A DNA stretch of 64,000 bases from Hamadaea tsunoensis DSM 44101 (GTDB lineage: Bacteria; Actinomycetota; Actinomycetes; Mycobacteriales; Micromonosporaceae). How positions within the stretch are numbered: position 1 is the stretch's first letter; each line of letters starts with the position of its first letter. Below the pieces are notes generated by a model. That model saw only the letters and a program-made list of their open reading frames with translations, was not told the origin of the DNA and made no database searches. This document shows positions 24,391 through 32,259 of this stretch, in pieces. The stretch spans positions 62,001 to 126,000 of the forward strand of contig NZ_AUAX01000023.1 of the NCBI RefSeq assembly GCF_000428945.1. Direction: 5' to 3'. The translations under genes and the position numbers were made by a program.

Positions 24391-25218
24391 CTAAGGGGTC
24401 ATCGGGGCGAAGTGGTGCATGCCGTCCGGGCCTGGCTGGACCACTCCCCAGGTGCTCTCGGGCACCGCGTTCCAGGCCCCTTCCAGCTCACCGAACGGCT
24501 CCGACACGATCAGCCGCGACTCCGCCGAGACGCTGCGCAGGAACTCGCTCTCCGGGTGCAGCGCCCGCAGCGCGAGCACGTCCGTGCTGTAGAACAGCGA
24601 CCGCGACTTCTTGATCGTCGAGTACCGGAACGCCCAGGTGCGTACGCCGTCGGTCGTCGCGACGGTCATCTGCAGCGGGTTCTCGATGTCGTGGGCGCGG
24701 CCGACCTGCTCGACGAAGCCGGCCATGCGCGCCACCGCGCCGGGGGGATCGTCACGCAGGCCGAACGTGAGGGCGAGGTAGAACATGACCTCGGAGTCCG
24801 TGGAGCCCTCGATGGAGTCGAAGAGGCCCGGGTCGACCGCGAACAGCAGCTCACGCTTGATCTTGCCGAATTCGGCGATCGAGCCGTTGTGCATCCAGAG
24901 CCAGCCCTCGTGCCGGAAGGGATGGCAGTTGCTCTCCTGCACCGGGCTGCCGGTCGAGGCGCGGATGTGCGCGAAGACGATCGGCGAGCTGATGTGCGAC
25001 GACAGTTCGCGCAGGTTGCGGTTGCTCCAGGCCGGGCCGACGCTGTGGAAGATCCCGCAGCCGCCCTCGGCGTACCAGCCGACGCCGAAGCCGTCGCCGT
25101 TGGTGGTCTCGACGCCGAGCTTGCTGTGCAGGCTCTGGTCGATGAGGGAGTGCTGTGGCTTGTAGAGGAGCGCATCCAGCATGATCGGCGATCCCGAGTA
25201 CGCCATCCAGCGGCACAT
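24391..25218 (-). CDS. Class II glutamine amidotransferase
   Basis: A 275-residue Ntn-type amidotransferase of the YafJ/EgtC-like group. The catalytic Cys is residue 2 (MCRWMAYSG), exposed after Met removal. Other glutaminase-domain features are NGDGFGVGWY, VFAHIRASTGSPVQESNCHP and WMHNGSIAEF. No synthase or transferase domain is fused, so the acceptor is either a partner protein or the enzyme is a stand-alone amidohydrolase such as a gamma-glutamyl hydrolase. No ergothioneine or other pathway neighbours are visible. It is divergent from an MFS exporter with about 135 bases between starts. Confidence 0.88.
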   Translation of the reverse strand: MCRWMAYSGSPIMLDALLYKPQHSLIDQSLHSKLGVETTNGDGFGVGWYAEGGCGIFHSVGPAWSNRNLRELSSHISSPIVFAHIRASTGSPVQESNCHPFRHEGWLWMHNGSIAEFGKIKRELLFAVDPGLFDSIEGSTDSEVMFYLALTFGLRDDPPGAVARMAGFVEQVGRAHDIENPLQMTVATTDGVRTWAFRYSTIKKSRSLFYSTDVLALRALHPESEFLRSVSAESRLIVSEPFGELEGAWNAVPESTWGVVQPGPDGMHHFAPMTP

Positions 25219-25353
25219 CAGGCGCTCCTTCCACGGTCGGCTACCCGTCCACGGTGCCCGTACGCGTACCGGCGCGCCTCACCCGGGCCGGGTGAGACCC
25301 GTAGATTCGCGTAAAACACCGCACAAGGGTCGGATCGCGCCTAGATTGCGACC

Positions 25354-26892
25354 ATGGCGGGCACCTCTGCGAGCCGCGCGGCCGATGCCGGCGCGGCCGA
25401 CCCCGATGCGGCGCGGCGCAAGCGCAACGCGACCGGAACGCTCATCGCGACGTGCGTCTCGGCGCTGGTCGTCAACGCGAACACGTCGGCGGTGTCGATC
25501 CTGCTGCCCGCCATCTCCAAGGACACCGGCATGGCCGTAACCACGCTGCAGTGGGCGGTCACCGGTTATTCGCTGGTCGGCGCGGCAACGATCGTGACCT
25601 CCGGCGCGCTCGGCGACGTGTTCGGCCGCCGCAAGATCTTCCTCGGCGGCCTGCTGCTGTTCGTGGCGTCGTGCGTCCTCATCGCATTGTCGCCCGGCGG
25701 CGGGGGCGTGATCGCCGGACGGTGCATCCAGGGCGCGGCGGGCTCGACGATTCTGGCCTGCGGCATGAGCCTCATCTCGGCCGCCAACACCGGCAAGGAA
25801 CAGTTGCGCGCGGTCACCCTGTGGGGAGCCGCGTCTGCGATCGGCGCCGCGGCCGGACCGCTGGTGGGCGGCGTACTCGCGGACACGACCGGCTGGCAGG
25901 GGCTGTTCTGGATCGACGCCATCATCGCGGCGGCGTGCGTCCCGCTGACGCTCACCCGGATCGCCGAGTCGAGCGACCCGAACCGCCCGCGCTCGATCGA
26001 CTACGCCGGAACGGTGCTCATCGCCGTGATCCTCGCGCCCATCATCTTCGGCCTCACCAAGGGACCGGACTGGGGCTGGCTGTCGGCCAGGACGATCGGC
26101 TGCTTCGTCCTCTCGATCGCCGCCGCCGTCGCCTTCGTGGTGGTCGAGAAGCGGCTCGCCGCTCCGCTGCTCGACCTGAACCTGCTCCGCAACAAGATAC
26201 TGGTGGGCGCGACGATCTCGATCCTGCTCGGCTCGGGCACGCTCAACGCGATCATGTACATCGTCAGCCTGTACTTCCAGGACTCGGCGGGCCTGGGGAT
26301 GAGCGCGCTCGACGCCGGCCTCGCCACGCTGCCGGTCGCCGCCGCGGCGGTCGTGCTCGCCCCGCTCATCACGCCGGTCGTCTCCAAGATCGGCGCCCGG
26401 CGCACCATCGTCACCGGCTTCCTGATCATGACAGTGGCGTTCGGCGTCCTCGCCTTCGTCACCTCCTCCTGGGCGTACGCGGCGTTCGTGCTGCCGCTGG
26501 TCGCCCTGGCGGCCGGGATGAGCCTGCAGAACGGGCCGGCCTCGTCGATCTCGACGGCCAGCGTGGAGCCGAACGAGGTCGGGGCCGCGTCCGGCATCTC
26601 CAACATGGCCCGGTACGTGGGTGCCGCCGTCATGACCGCGATCGTCGCCTCGATCTACGCGACGGTGACCGCGAACCGGGTGGCCGCCGGCGACGACCAG
26701 AGCGCGGCGCTGGCCGCGGGCGTCTCGCGTACGGCGATCGCGATGGGGATCTGGTGCGTGCTCGGTGTCGCCATGGCCGCTCTCATCGGCCGCTTCCGCC
26801 CGCTCAAGCCCACTCTGCTCGACCGGGCCGCCGCGGCCGCCAGCACCTCGCACACGCTGCCGGTGACCAATCCGCAGCCGGTGGGCAAATAG
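25354..26892 (+). CDS. MFS drug exporter, DHA2 (14-helix, EmrB/QacA-like)
   Basis: A 512-residue transporter with about 14 hydrophobic helices between residues 25 and 490. Signature motifs are ALVVNANTSAVSILLPAI in TM1, TLQWAVTGYSLVGAA (motif D1 region), GALGDVFGRRKIFLGG (motif A loop 2-3) and GAASAIGAAAGPLVGGVLAD (motif C, antiporter). Such exporters use the proton gradient to expel toxic compounds. Only a short 45-base gap separates it from the HdeD-like gene, so read-through is possible. No TetR or MarR regulator lies next to it, which is unusual for this type. Confidence 0.9.
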   Translation: MAGTSASRAADAGAADPDAARRKRNATGTLIATCVSALVVNANTSAVSILLPAISKDTGMAVTTLQWAVTGYSLVGAATIVTSGALGDVFGRRKIFLGGLLLFVASCVLIALSPGGGGVIAGRCIQGAAGSTILACGMSLISAANTGKEQLRAVTLWGAASAIGAAAGPLVGGVLADTTGWQGLFWIDAIIAAACVPLTLTRIAESSDPNRPRSIDYAGTVLIAVILAPIIFGLTKGPDWGWLSARTIGCFVLSIAAAVAFVVVEKRLAAPLLDLNLLRNKILVGATISILLGSGTLNAIMYIVSLYFQDSAGLGMSALDAGLATLPVAAAAVVLAPLITPVVSKIGARRTIVTGFLIMTVAFGVLAFVTSSWAYAAFVLPLVALAAGMSLQNGPASSISTASVEPNEVGAASGISNMARYVGAAVMTAIVASIYATVTANRVAAGDDQSAALAAGVSRTAIAMGIWCVLGVAMAALIGRFRPLKPTLLDRAAAAASTSHTLPVTNPQPVGK

Positions 26893-26937
26893 CCGATTCA
26901 CCGGCGAGACCCGCCATAGTGGATCTACCGTCAGGAC

Positions 26938-27489
26938 ATGACGAGCCCAGCCGCGCAGCCGCGTACCTCGATGATGGACACCTGGCGCAGCACGGGCGTC
27001 ACCGGCGGCATCACCTCGATCATCCTCGGCCTCGTGCTGCTGGTGTGGCCCGGCCAGACGCTGCTGGTGTTCGCCTCGCTGCTGGCCATCGGCCTCATCC
27101 TGCTCGGCCTGGTACGCCTCGTCGGCGCGTTCACCAGCAAGGGCGTCACCGGCAAGGCCCGCGCGTGGCGGGGCCTCACCGGTGCCGTCTACCTGATCGC
27201 GGGCATCCTGGTGCTGTTCAACCTCGGCAAGTCGGTCAAGTTCCTGGTGATCCTCGTCGGCATCCTCTGGGTGATCAGCGGCCTGAGCGAGATGATCTCC
27301 GGCTTCGGCCGCCCGGCCGGCGACAAGGCGCCCACGATCTTCATCGGCCTGCTCAACCTGGTGTTCGGTGTGATCATCCTGGTCTGGCCCGGTCCGACGC
27401 TGGTGTTCGCGATCTGGATGGCGGCCCTCTGGCTGATCATGGTCGGCCTGCTGCAGCTCTGGTTCGCGTGGCGGCTCAGCAAGCTCTGA
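26938..27489 (+). CDS. HdeD-like (DUF308) membrane protein
   Basis: A 183-residue protein with six hydrophobic helices in three pairs (about residues 21-40, 45-65, 80-98, 103-121, 133-152, 157-177), each pair repeating a SIILGLVLLVWPGQTLL-like motif, seen again as LVFGVIILVWPGPTLVF. This internal duplication is the hallmark of the HdeD/DUF308 family. Enterobacterial HdeD is linked to acid resistance at high cell density; the role in actinobacteria is not established. It may be co-transcribed with the MFS gene. It converges on the glycosyltransferase gene with only 13 bases between stops. Confidence 0.88.
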   Translation: MTSPAAQPRTSMMDTWRSTGVTGGITSIILGLVLLVWPGQTLLVFASLLAIGLILLGLVRLVGAFTSKGVTGKARAWRGLTGAVYLIAGILVLFNLGKSVKFLVILVGILWVISGLSEMISGFGRPAGDKAPTIFIGLLNLVFGVIILVWPGPTLVFAIWMAALWLIMVGLLQLWFAWRLSKL

Positions 27490-27502
27490 GCCAGGGCCTG
27501 TC

Positions 27503-28714
27503 CTAGGCGTTCGGACCGAGGAGCAGCTTCGCCGCCACGGTCGCACCATCGGTCGTCATCCGTCCTGCCACCGCTCCCGCCCGCTCCCGGACCGCCGGGG
27601 CGAGCACCGAGTCGAGGGCGGCCGAGAAGGACTCGACGGTCGGCGCGGGCCCGGCGTGCGCCACGCCGATCCCCAGTTCGGCCACCCGCGCCGCCCAGAT
27701 CGGCTGGTCCGCGTACTGCGGGATCACCAGCTGCGGTACGCCGGCCAGCCCGGCCGTGGTCGTCGTACCGGCCCCGCCGTGGTGCGCGACGGCGGCGACC
27801 CGGCGGAACAGCAGCTGCTGGTTGACCTCTCCGACGACGAAGCAGTCGTCCCCGTCGTCGATCTTCGCCAGCTCCGCCCAGCCGCGGGCGAGGACGAGCC
27901 GGCGGCCGTGGGCCCGCACGGATTCCACGACGACCCGGGCGACGTCCGGCGCGGCGTGCATGCCGATGCTGCCGAAGCCGACGTAGACCGGTTGCGGCCC
28001 GGCATCGAGGAACGCGGTCAGCCCGTCCGGCAGCGGCCGCTCGTCCGGCAGGATCCAGGCGCCCGTCTGCACGACCTCCACCCGGGTCGTGTCCGCCCAC
28101 GAGCACAGGACCGGGTCGGCCGCGAGCAACGGCCGGTCGCCGAACACGTAGTCGCGTACGTTCGCCACCGGCGGCAGGCCGATCGCGGCGCGGTGCTCGT
28201 TGAGGGGCCGGCCGTAGAGCTCGTACACCCGGTCGGCGTCCTCCTGCCACAGCACGTCGAGGTCGGTCTCGTCGGGTGAGGACTGCTTGCCGGGCCGACC
28301 GCCGGGCTTGAAGACCTTCGACGGCAGCCCGTACACCTGGAAGGCCGCCAGCTCGTAACGGATGCCGAGCTTGTCGGCGACGTCGCGTACGCCGGCGGGC
28401 ATCAGACCGGTGGCCAGGATGACGTCGCAGCCCTCGGCCGCGCCCGGCAGCGTCTCGAAGCGGGCGGCGACCAGCGCGGCCGCCAGCTGGAAGGCGTCCT
28501 GGGCGCTCGGCGGCCGGTCCGCGGCCACGATCGAGTGCACGGTCGGCCCGAACGGGATCAGCGTCGCCCCGACCCGGTCCGCCAGGTCCACGAAATCCTC
28601 GTCCGGCGGGACGGCGAGGCGTACCTCGGCGCCCAGTTCGGTGAGCCGCAGCGCCAGTGCGGCCAGCGGTTCGACGTCCCCCCGTGATCCCCACGATGTC
28701 ATCAGCACGCGCAT
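27503..28714 (-). CDS. GT1-family glycosyltransferase (UGT/antibiotic glycosyltransferase type)
   Basis: A 403-residue GT-B enzyme starting at ATG 28714 after GGGGGAT. The N-domain starts MRVLMTSWGSRGDVEPLAAL with the GSRGDVxP acceptor-side loop. The C-domain has VYVGFGSIG and the sugar-nucleotide-binding segment VAHHGGAGTTTTAGLAGVPQ, ending in PQYADQPIWAARV (donor-site D-Q). It resembles enzymes that glycosylate natural products, sterols or macrolides (self-protection or tailoring). No biosynthetic cluster surrounds it, so a detoxifying or lipid-modifying role is equally likely. The upstream extension to 28915 contains no domain. Confidence 0.88.
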   Translation of the reverse strand: MRVLMTSWGSRGDVEPLAALALRLTELGAEVRLAVPPDEDFVDLADRVGATLIPFGPTVHSIVAADRPPSAQDAFQLAAALVAARFETLPGAAEGCDVILATGLMPAGVRDVADKLGIRYELAAFQVYGLPSKVFKPGGRPGKQSSPDETDLDVLWQEDADRVYELYGRPLNEHRAAIGLPPVANVRDYVFGDRPLLAADPVLCSWADTTRVEVVQTGAWILPDERPLPDGLTAFLDAGPQPVYVGFGSIGMHAAPDVARVVVESVRAHGRRLVLARGWAELAKIDDGDDCFVVGEVNQQLLFRRVAAVAHHGGAGTTTTAGLAGVPQLVIPQYADQPIWAARVAELGIGVAHAGPAPTVESFSAALDSVLAPAVRERAGAVAGRMTTDGATVAAKLLLGPNA

Positions 28715-28818
28715 GTCGCGAATCCCCCAATTCGGTCCGTACTTGGCCTCGGCCGACCATTCTGGGGCATGACCCGGGTCTTGCCGCAAGACCGGGGGTC
28801 CGGTATACGTTAAGAGTG

Positions 28819-28840
28819 GCAGGGGGTTCCCTGCTTTTTT
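28819..28840 (+). terminator. Intrinsic terminator hairpin with T-run, no matching upstream gene
   Basis: The stem GCAGGG/CCCTGC with loop GGTT is followed directly by six T. It is the only textbook U-tract terminator I saw in the window. It faces right, but no rightward gene ends nearby; the previous rightward stop is 27489, so it would stop transcripts antisense to the glycosyltransferase. Confidence 0.7.
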
Positions 28841-28970
28841 CATGCCAGGCCGCTGATCACAGTCGCCATATGGGTGCGCGGACGCCCGGGACGCGACTCG
28901 AGTCCACACCCCCACCGCAGTCGATCACGCCCCAGTCGCTCCGCTGTCGCCGGTGTTCCGTCCCAGTCCC

Positions 28971-29567
28971 AAGATCCCGTTTGGATCAGGGAAATCACCC
29001 GAATCTTGGGCTCTCCGGTTGCCTGTGTGGGTGATCCGTCGGGGCCGACAACTTCGTCCCCACCCGCGACACGATCACCTTGATCAAGTACCGCTATAAC
29101 GGCATCGCGACGCCGATTTCCTTGATCAAATACCGTCATTACGGCGGGCGGGCCCTCCTTTGCCGAATAGACGGTACTTGATCAAGGCCATCTGCCGCGT
29201 CCCGCCGTAATAGCGGTAAATGATCACTCGGGACAGTGATCGCCCCATCAGACGTGCAGGCATGATCGAGCAGACGTGAAGGCATGATCAAGTTCCCAAA
29301 TCCTGCAGAAAACAGGCCGAATCCGCAGCTCCAGGGAACTTGATCACGCCGCAGAGATCCACTACTACAGCATCCGGGTACTGGATCGAGGCCCAGCGAC
29401 GCCCCGACCCATGAGAGAGCCACACCCCGGACGCGTCGGACAGCCTCCATACCGGACAGCCGCGACAAAGCCCAGGCCTGGTCCAGGCCACCTGCGAGGA
29501 TCCGACGCGATGGATCACTCCCCCCGCATCAGGACCCGGTGCGAAAACCTGATCCAAACGGGATCTT
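28971..29567. mobile_element. MITE-like element with 20-bp perfect terminal inverted repeats
   Basis: The left end AAGATCCCGTTTGGATCAGG (28971-28990) and right end (29548-29567) are exact reverse complements and match the arms of the short palindromes at 35329, 40398 and 58238. Inside are a nested palindrome (29080-29103 with 29203-29226; 29122-29137 with 29170-29185) and a 13-bp perfect inverted repeat (29285-29297 with 29334-29346). No transposase or credible ORF is inside. The core (29011-29405) recurs at 54360-54700. I see no clear target-site duplication. Confidence 0.65.
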
Positions 29568-29641
29568 GGCAGCGAGCGTCCCGGAGCAGATCGACGGATC
29601 CCGAGCGCCAACTGCCGGTCGCTCTCAAGATTTGGATGTGG

Positions 29642-30151
29642 TCAGGAGCCGAAGTGCGCCGCGTCGAGTGCGCTCTGCAGCGACTCGCGGTATCCGTCGG
29701 ACGTGACCGTCGCCCCGCTGACCCCGTCGATGTTCGCGCTCTGCGCCGACAGCACCTGTTCGCGCAGTTGCGGCAGGGCGTACGCGTTGATCTCCTCGTC
29801 GCGCCGGTTGGACGTGGGCTGCTGCAGCACGGTGATCTCGGTGATCTTGCCGCCGGCGATGGCCACCTGGACCTGCACCGGGCCCCAGCGGGTGTCGACG
29901 GCCGAGCCGTTGACGGTGACGTTCGTGGCCGCCGCCTTCGACGGCTGCGCGGCCGATCCCGAAGAGGAAGACGAGGATGAAGAGGAAGACGAGGACGAGG
30001 GCGCGGGAGTGGTGACGATCCCGGCCGGGGCGGCCGCGGGGGCGAGCACCGCCGTCGCCGGCGTCGCCGGTCCCGAGGTGCTGGTGCGGTAGCTGAACAG
30101 CAGTACCAGCACGGCCACCGTGGACACGATCCAGAGCGTGATCCGTCGCAT
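29642..30151 (-). CDS. Membrane-anchored, probably flavinylated FMN-binding protein
   Basis: A 169-residue protein: N-terminal transmembrane or signal anchor (about residues 4-22), a low-complexity linker with 13 consecutive serines (about 52-64), and an FMN-binding domain (about 78-169). Near its end, DGVSGATVTSDGYRESL contains the S-G-A-T motif at which ApbE-type transferases attach FMN covalently to Thr. It starts 10 bases after the ferric-reductase-like gene, so the pair is an operon. The likely role is electron relay outside the membrane, receiving electrons from the reductase. No apbE lies in the window. The stop falls next to the MITE-like region. Confidence 0.88.
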   Translation of the reverse strand: MRRITLWIVSTVAVLVLLFSYRTSTSGPATPATAVLAPAAAPAGIVTTPAPSSSSSSSSSSSSSGSAAQPSKAAATNVTVNGSAVDTRWGPVQVQVAIAGGKITEITVLQQPTSNRRDEEINAYALPQLREQVLSAQSANIDGVSGATVTSDGYRESLQSALDAAHFGS

Positions 30152-30161
30152 CAGTTCCTCA

Positions 30162-31535
30162 TCACCAGGCGAATTCTTCGGACTTGATCTGCTCGGCCGG
30201 TACGCCCGCCGACCGCAGCGCGTGCCGGGCGTACGACATCCACTCCGGTGGCCCGCACAGGTACGCGTCGCTGGCCGTCACGTCGGGTACCAGCCGGCGC
30301 AGCGCCCGTGCGTCGCCTTCGTTCGCGAATTTTCCCGGCAGGAACGACGCCCGGCGGCCCCGTGAGCCGGTCAGGTAGAGCAGCCGCAGCCGGCCGCTCT
30401 CGGCGTACGCCTCCAGTTCCGTGCGGAAGACCGCCGTGTCGCGGTCGCCGACGCGGTAGAGGACCGTGACCGGGCGGCGCGCCGCGACGAGGTCGTCGAT
30501 CAGCGCGCGCAGCGCCGTGATGCCGACTCCGGCCGCGAGCAGCACCGCCGGGCGGCGGCTGGCCGGGTCCGCGGTCAGCGCGCCGTACGGGCCCTCGATC
30601 ATGATCCGGGTCCCCGGCCGGATCGCCGCCGCCTTCGCGCTGTCGTCGCCGAGGTCCTTCACCGTGATCCGCAACCGGTCCGCGCGCGGCGCGGCCGACA
30701 GCGAGTAGGGGTGCCCGCGCGACCATCCCGGCCCGTCCAGGAAGCGCCACAGGAAGAACTGCCCCGCCTGTACGCGCAGCGCCGTCAACCGGTTCCCGCG
30801 GATGTGCAGCGAGACCACGCCAGGCGCCTCGTGCACCACCCGGTCGACGACCAGCCGGTGGCGCAGCGTACGCCACGCGGGCAGCCCGATCCGGAAGACG
30901 AGGACGGCGGCGAGGGTCGCGCAGTAGAACGTGATCCAGAAGTAGCGGGCCGGCGCGGAGTCGACGAAATGCGTACCCGTCCAGATCTGGTGCGGCAGCG
31001 CGAGCCCGACGCCCAGGTACGCGTACAGGTGCAGAAGGTGCCAGGACTCGTAGCGCAGCCGGCGGCGGGCCGCGCGGATGGACGTGACGACCACCATGAT
31101 GATCATGGCGAGGGCGGCGACGGCGAGCAGCATGCCGGGGTAGGTCGTGACGAGGTTCCAGGTCTCGGCGACCAGCCCGAGCGGCGAGGTGGCCCAGTAG
31201 CCGAAGGTGATGAAGACGATGTGCGCGATGAGCAGCCAGAAGGACCAGAAGCCGGCGAGCCGGTGCCGGCGGGCGAGGGTGTCCTGGCCGTAGGAGCGTT
31301 CGAGCCACGGGATGCGGGCCATCATCAGGACCTGCAGCAGCATGAGGTCGGCCGACAGCAGACCGGCGAGGCGGCCGGCGGAGGTGAGACCGTTGTCCTG
31401 GCCGCCGAGGTCCTGCAGGCCGCCGCCGGCCACCCACAGCGCGGTGACGGCGACGAGGCTGCCGACGCCGAAGGTCCCGGCGACATCCGCCCACCAGCGG
31501 CGCGGCGCCCGGATCATGATCGGCTGCGTGCTCAT
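30162..31535 (-). CDS. Ferric-reductase-like transmembrane flavoprotein (FRE/NOX type)
   Basis: A 457-residue protein. Six N-terminal helices (about residues 15-215) include histidines placed to bind b-type haem (HRLAGFWSFWLLIAH, SWHLLHLYAYL). An FAD-binding barrel has GVVSLHIRGNRL and QFFLWRFLDGPGWSRGHPYS. An NAD-binding domain has VLLAAGVGITALRAL and ends in the family-typical YLCGPPEWMSYARHAL and C-terminal EEFAW. It should move electrons from cytoplasmic NAD(P)H through FAD and haem across the membrane, here to the FMN-binding partner 10 bases downstream. ATG 31535 is preferred over GTG 31541. Divergent from its likely controlling two-component genes. Confidence 0.9.
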   Translation of the reverse strand: MSTQPIMIRAPRRWWADVAGTFGVGSLVAVTALWVAGGGLQDLGGQDNGLTSAGRLAGLLSADLMLLQVLMMARIPWLERSYGQDTLARRHRLAGFWSFWLLIAHIVFITFGYWATSPLGLVAETWNLVTTYPGMLLAVAALAMIIMVVVTSIRAARRRLRYESWHLLHLYAYLGVGLALPHQIWTGTHFVDSAPARYFWITFYCATLAAVLVFRIGLPAWRTLRHRLVVDRVVHEAPGVVSLHIRGNRLTALRVQAGQFFLWRFLDGPGWSRGHPYSLSAAPRADRLRITVKDLGDDSAKAAAIRPGTRIMIEGPYGALTADPASRRPAVLLAAGVGITALRALIDDLVAARRPVTVLYRVGDRDTAVFRTELEAYAESGRLRLLYLTGSRGRRASFLPGKFANEGDARALRRLVPDVTASDAYLCGPPEWMSYARHALRSAGVPAEQIKSEEFAW

Positions 31536-31557
31536 GCCCACCAGCGTGCTGTGGTCA

Positions 31558-31575
31558 TCTCAGAGTCTTCTGAGA
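31558..31575. promoter_or_regulatory. Inverted repeat in the flavoprotein/two-component divergent promoter
   Basis: TCTCAGA-GTCT-TCTGAGA, a perfect 7-bp palindrome with a 4-base spacer. It lies in the 61-base gap between the divergent starts at 31535 and 31597. The position suits a binding site for the OmpR-type regulator or another repressor controlling both directions. Function inferred from position and symmetry only. Confidence 0.55.
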
Positions 31576-31596
31576 GCGCGATGGGATGATGATGTG

Positions 31597-32259
31597 ATGG
31601 TTCCCGCGCCGCTGCTGCTCGTCGAGGACGACATCCAGCTCGCGGAGATGCTCGGCGAGCTGCTGACCGACGCCGGGTACGCGGTCGACACCGCCCGGGA
31701 CGGCCAGCGCGGCCTGCATCTCGCCCTGACCAGGACATATACCGTGATGGTGGTGGATCGGGGACTGCCCGCGATCGAGGGCGCGGACCTCGTGCGGCGG
31801 CTGCGCGACCGGGGTGTCGCGACGCCGATCCTGCTCCTGACCGCCCTCGGTACGCTGGCCGACCGGGTCGAGGGCCTCGACGCCGGCGCGGAGGACTACC
31901 TGGTCAAGCCGTTCGAGGTCGACGAGTTGCTGGCCCGCCTGCGCGCCCTGGTACGCCGGCACGCCTCGGCCGCCGGCACGGTCGGCCTCGGCGACCGCGT
32001 CCTCGACCTGCATTCCCGCCGGGTGCTCGGCGGCGGCGCGGACCCGGTCGAGCTGTCCGGGCGCGAATGCGAGCTGCTGCGGGTGCTCGCGGCGCAGCCA
32101 CGGCGCACGTTCAGCCGCGACGACCTGCTCGCCCGGATCTTCCCCGACGCGGACGGGACCGGCGTCGTCGACACCTACGTCTACTACCTGCGCCGCAAGC
32201 TCGGGACCGGGGTCGTGCAGACCGTGCACGGGGTCGGCTACCGGATGGGCCGCGCATGA
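31597..32259 (+). CDS. OmpR/PhoB-family response regulator
   Basis: A 220-residue regulator. The receiver domain has acidic pocket LLLVEDDIQ, phospho-acceptor Asp in VMVVDRGLP (about residue 53), and switch Thr and Lys in LLLTALG and YLVKPFEVDELL. A winged-helix DNA-binding domain follows (about 130-220; ELSGRECELLRVLA, VVDTYVYYLRRKLG, VHGVGYRMG). It is coupled to the histidine kinase by ATGA. Alternative starts at GTG 31594 or ATG 31597 differ by one codon, and the ribosome site is weak. Divergence from the reductase/FMN pair suggests it senses redox or metal state and controls that operon. Confidence 0.93.
   Translation: MVPAPLLLVEDDIQLAEMLGELLTDAGYAVDTARDGQRGLHLALTRTYTVMVVDRGLPAIEGADLVRRLRDRGVATPILLLTALGTLADRVEGLDAGAEDYLVKPFEVDELLARLRALVRRHASAAGTVGLGDRVLDLHSRRVLGGGADPVELSGRECELLRVLAAQPRRTFSRDDLLARIFPDADGTGVVDTYVYYLRRKLGTGVVQTVHGVGYRMGRA

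Larger units (their letters stand above)
28715..29641. other. Gene-free region holding a MITE-like element
   Basis: About 930 bases with no supported gene. It begins with the glycosyltransferase promoter area and an orphan terminator (28819-28840). Most of the rest is a roughly 600-bp element bounded by 20-bp inverted repeats (28971-29567). Confidence 0.75.

Noticed and set aside
29288-29611. Minus-strand frame sharing a C-terminal peptide (VIKFPGAA) with 54578-54865
   Set aside because: The similarity follows from the DNA repeat; differences do not favour synonymous sites, and neither frame has a ribosome site.
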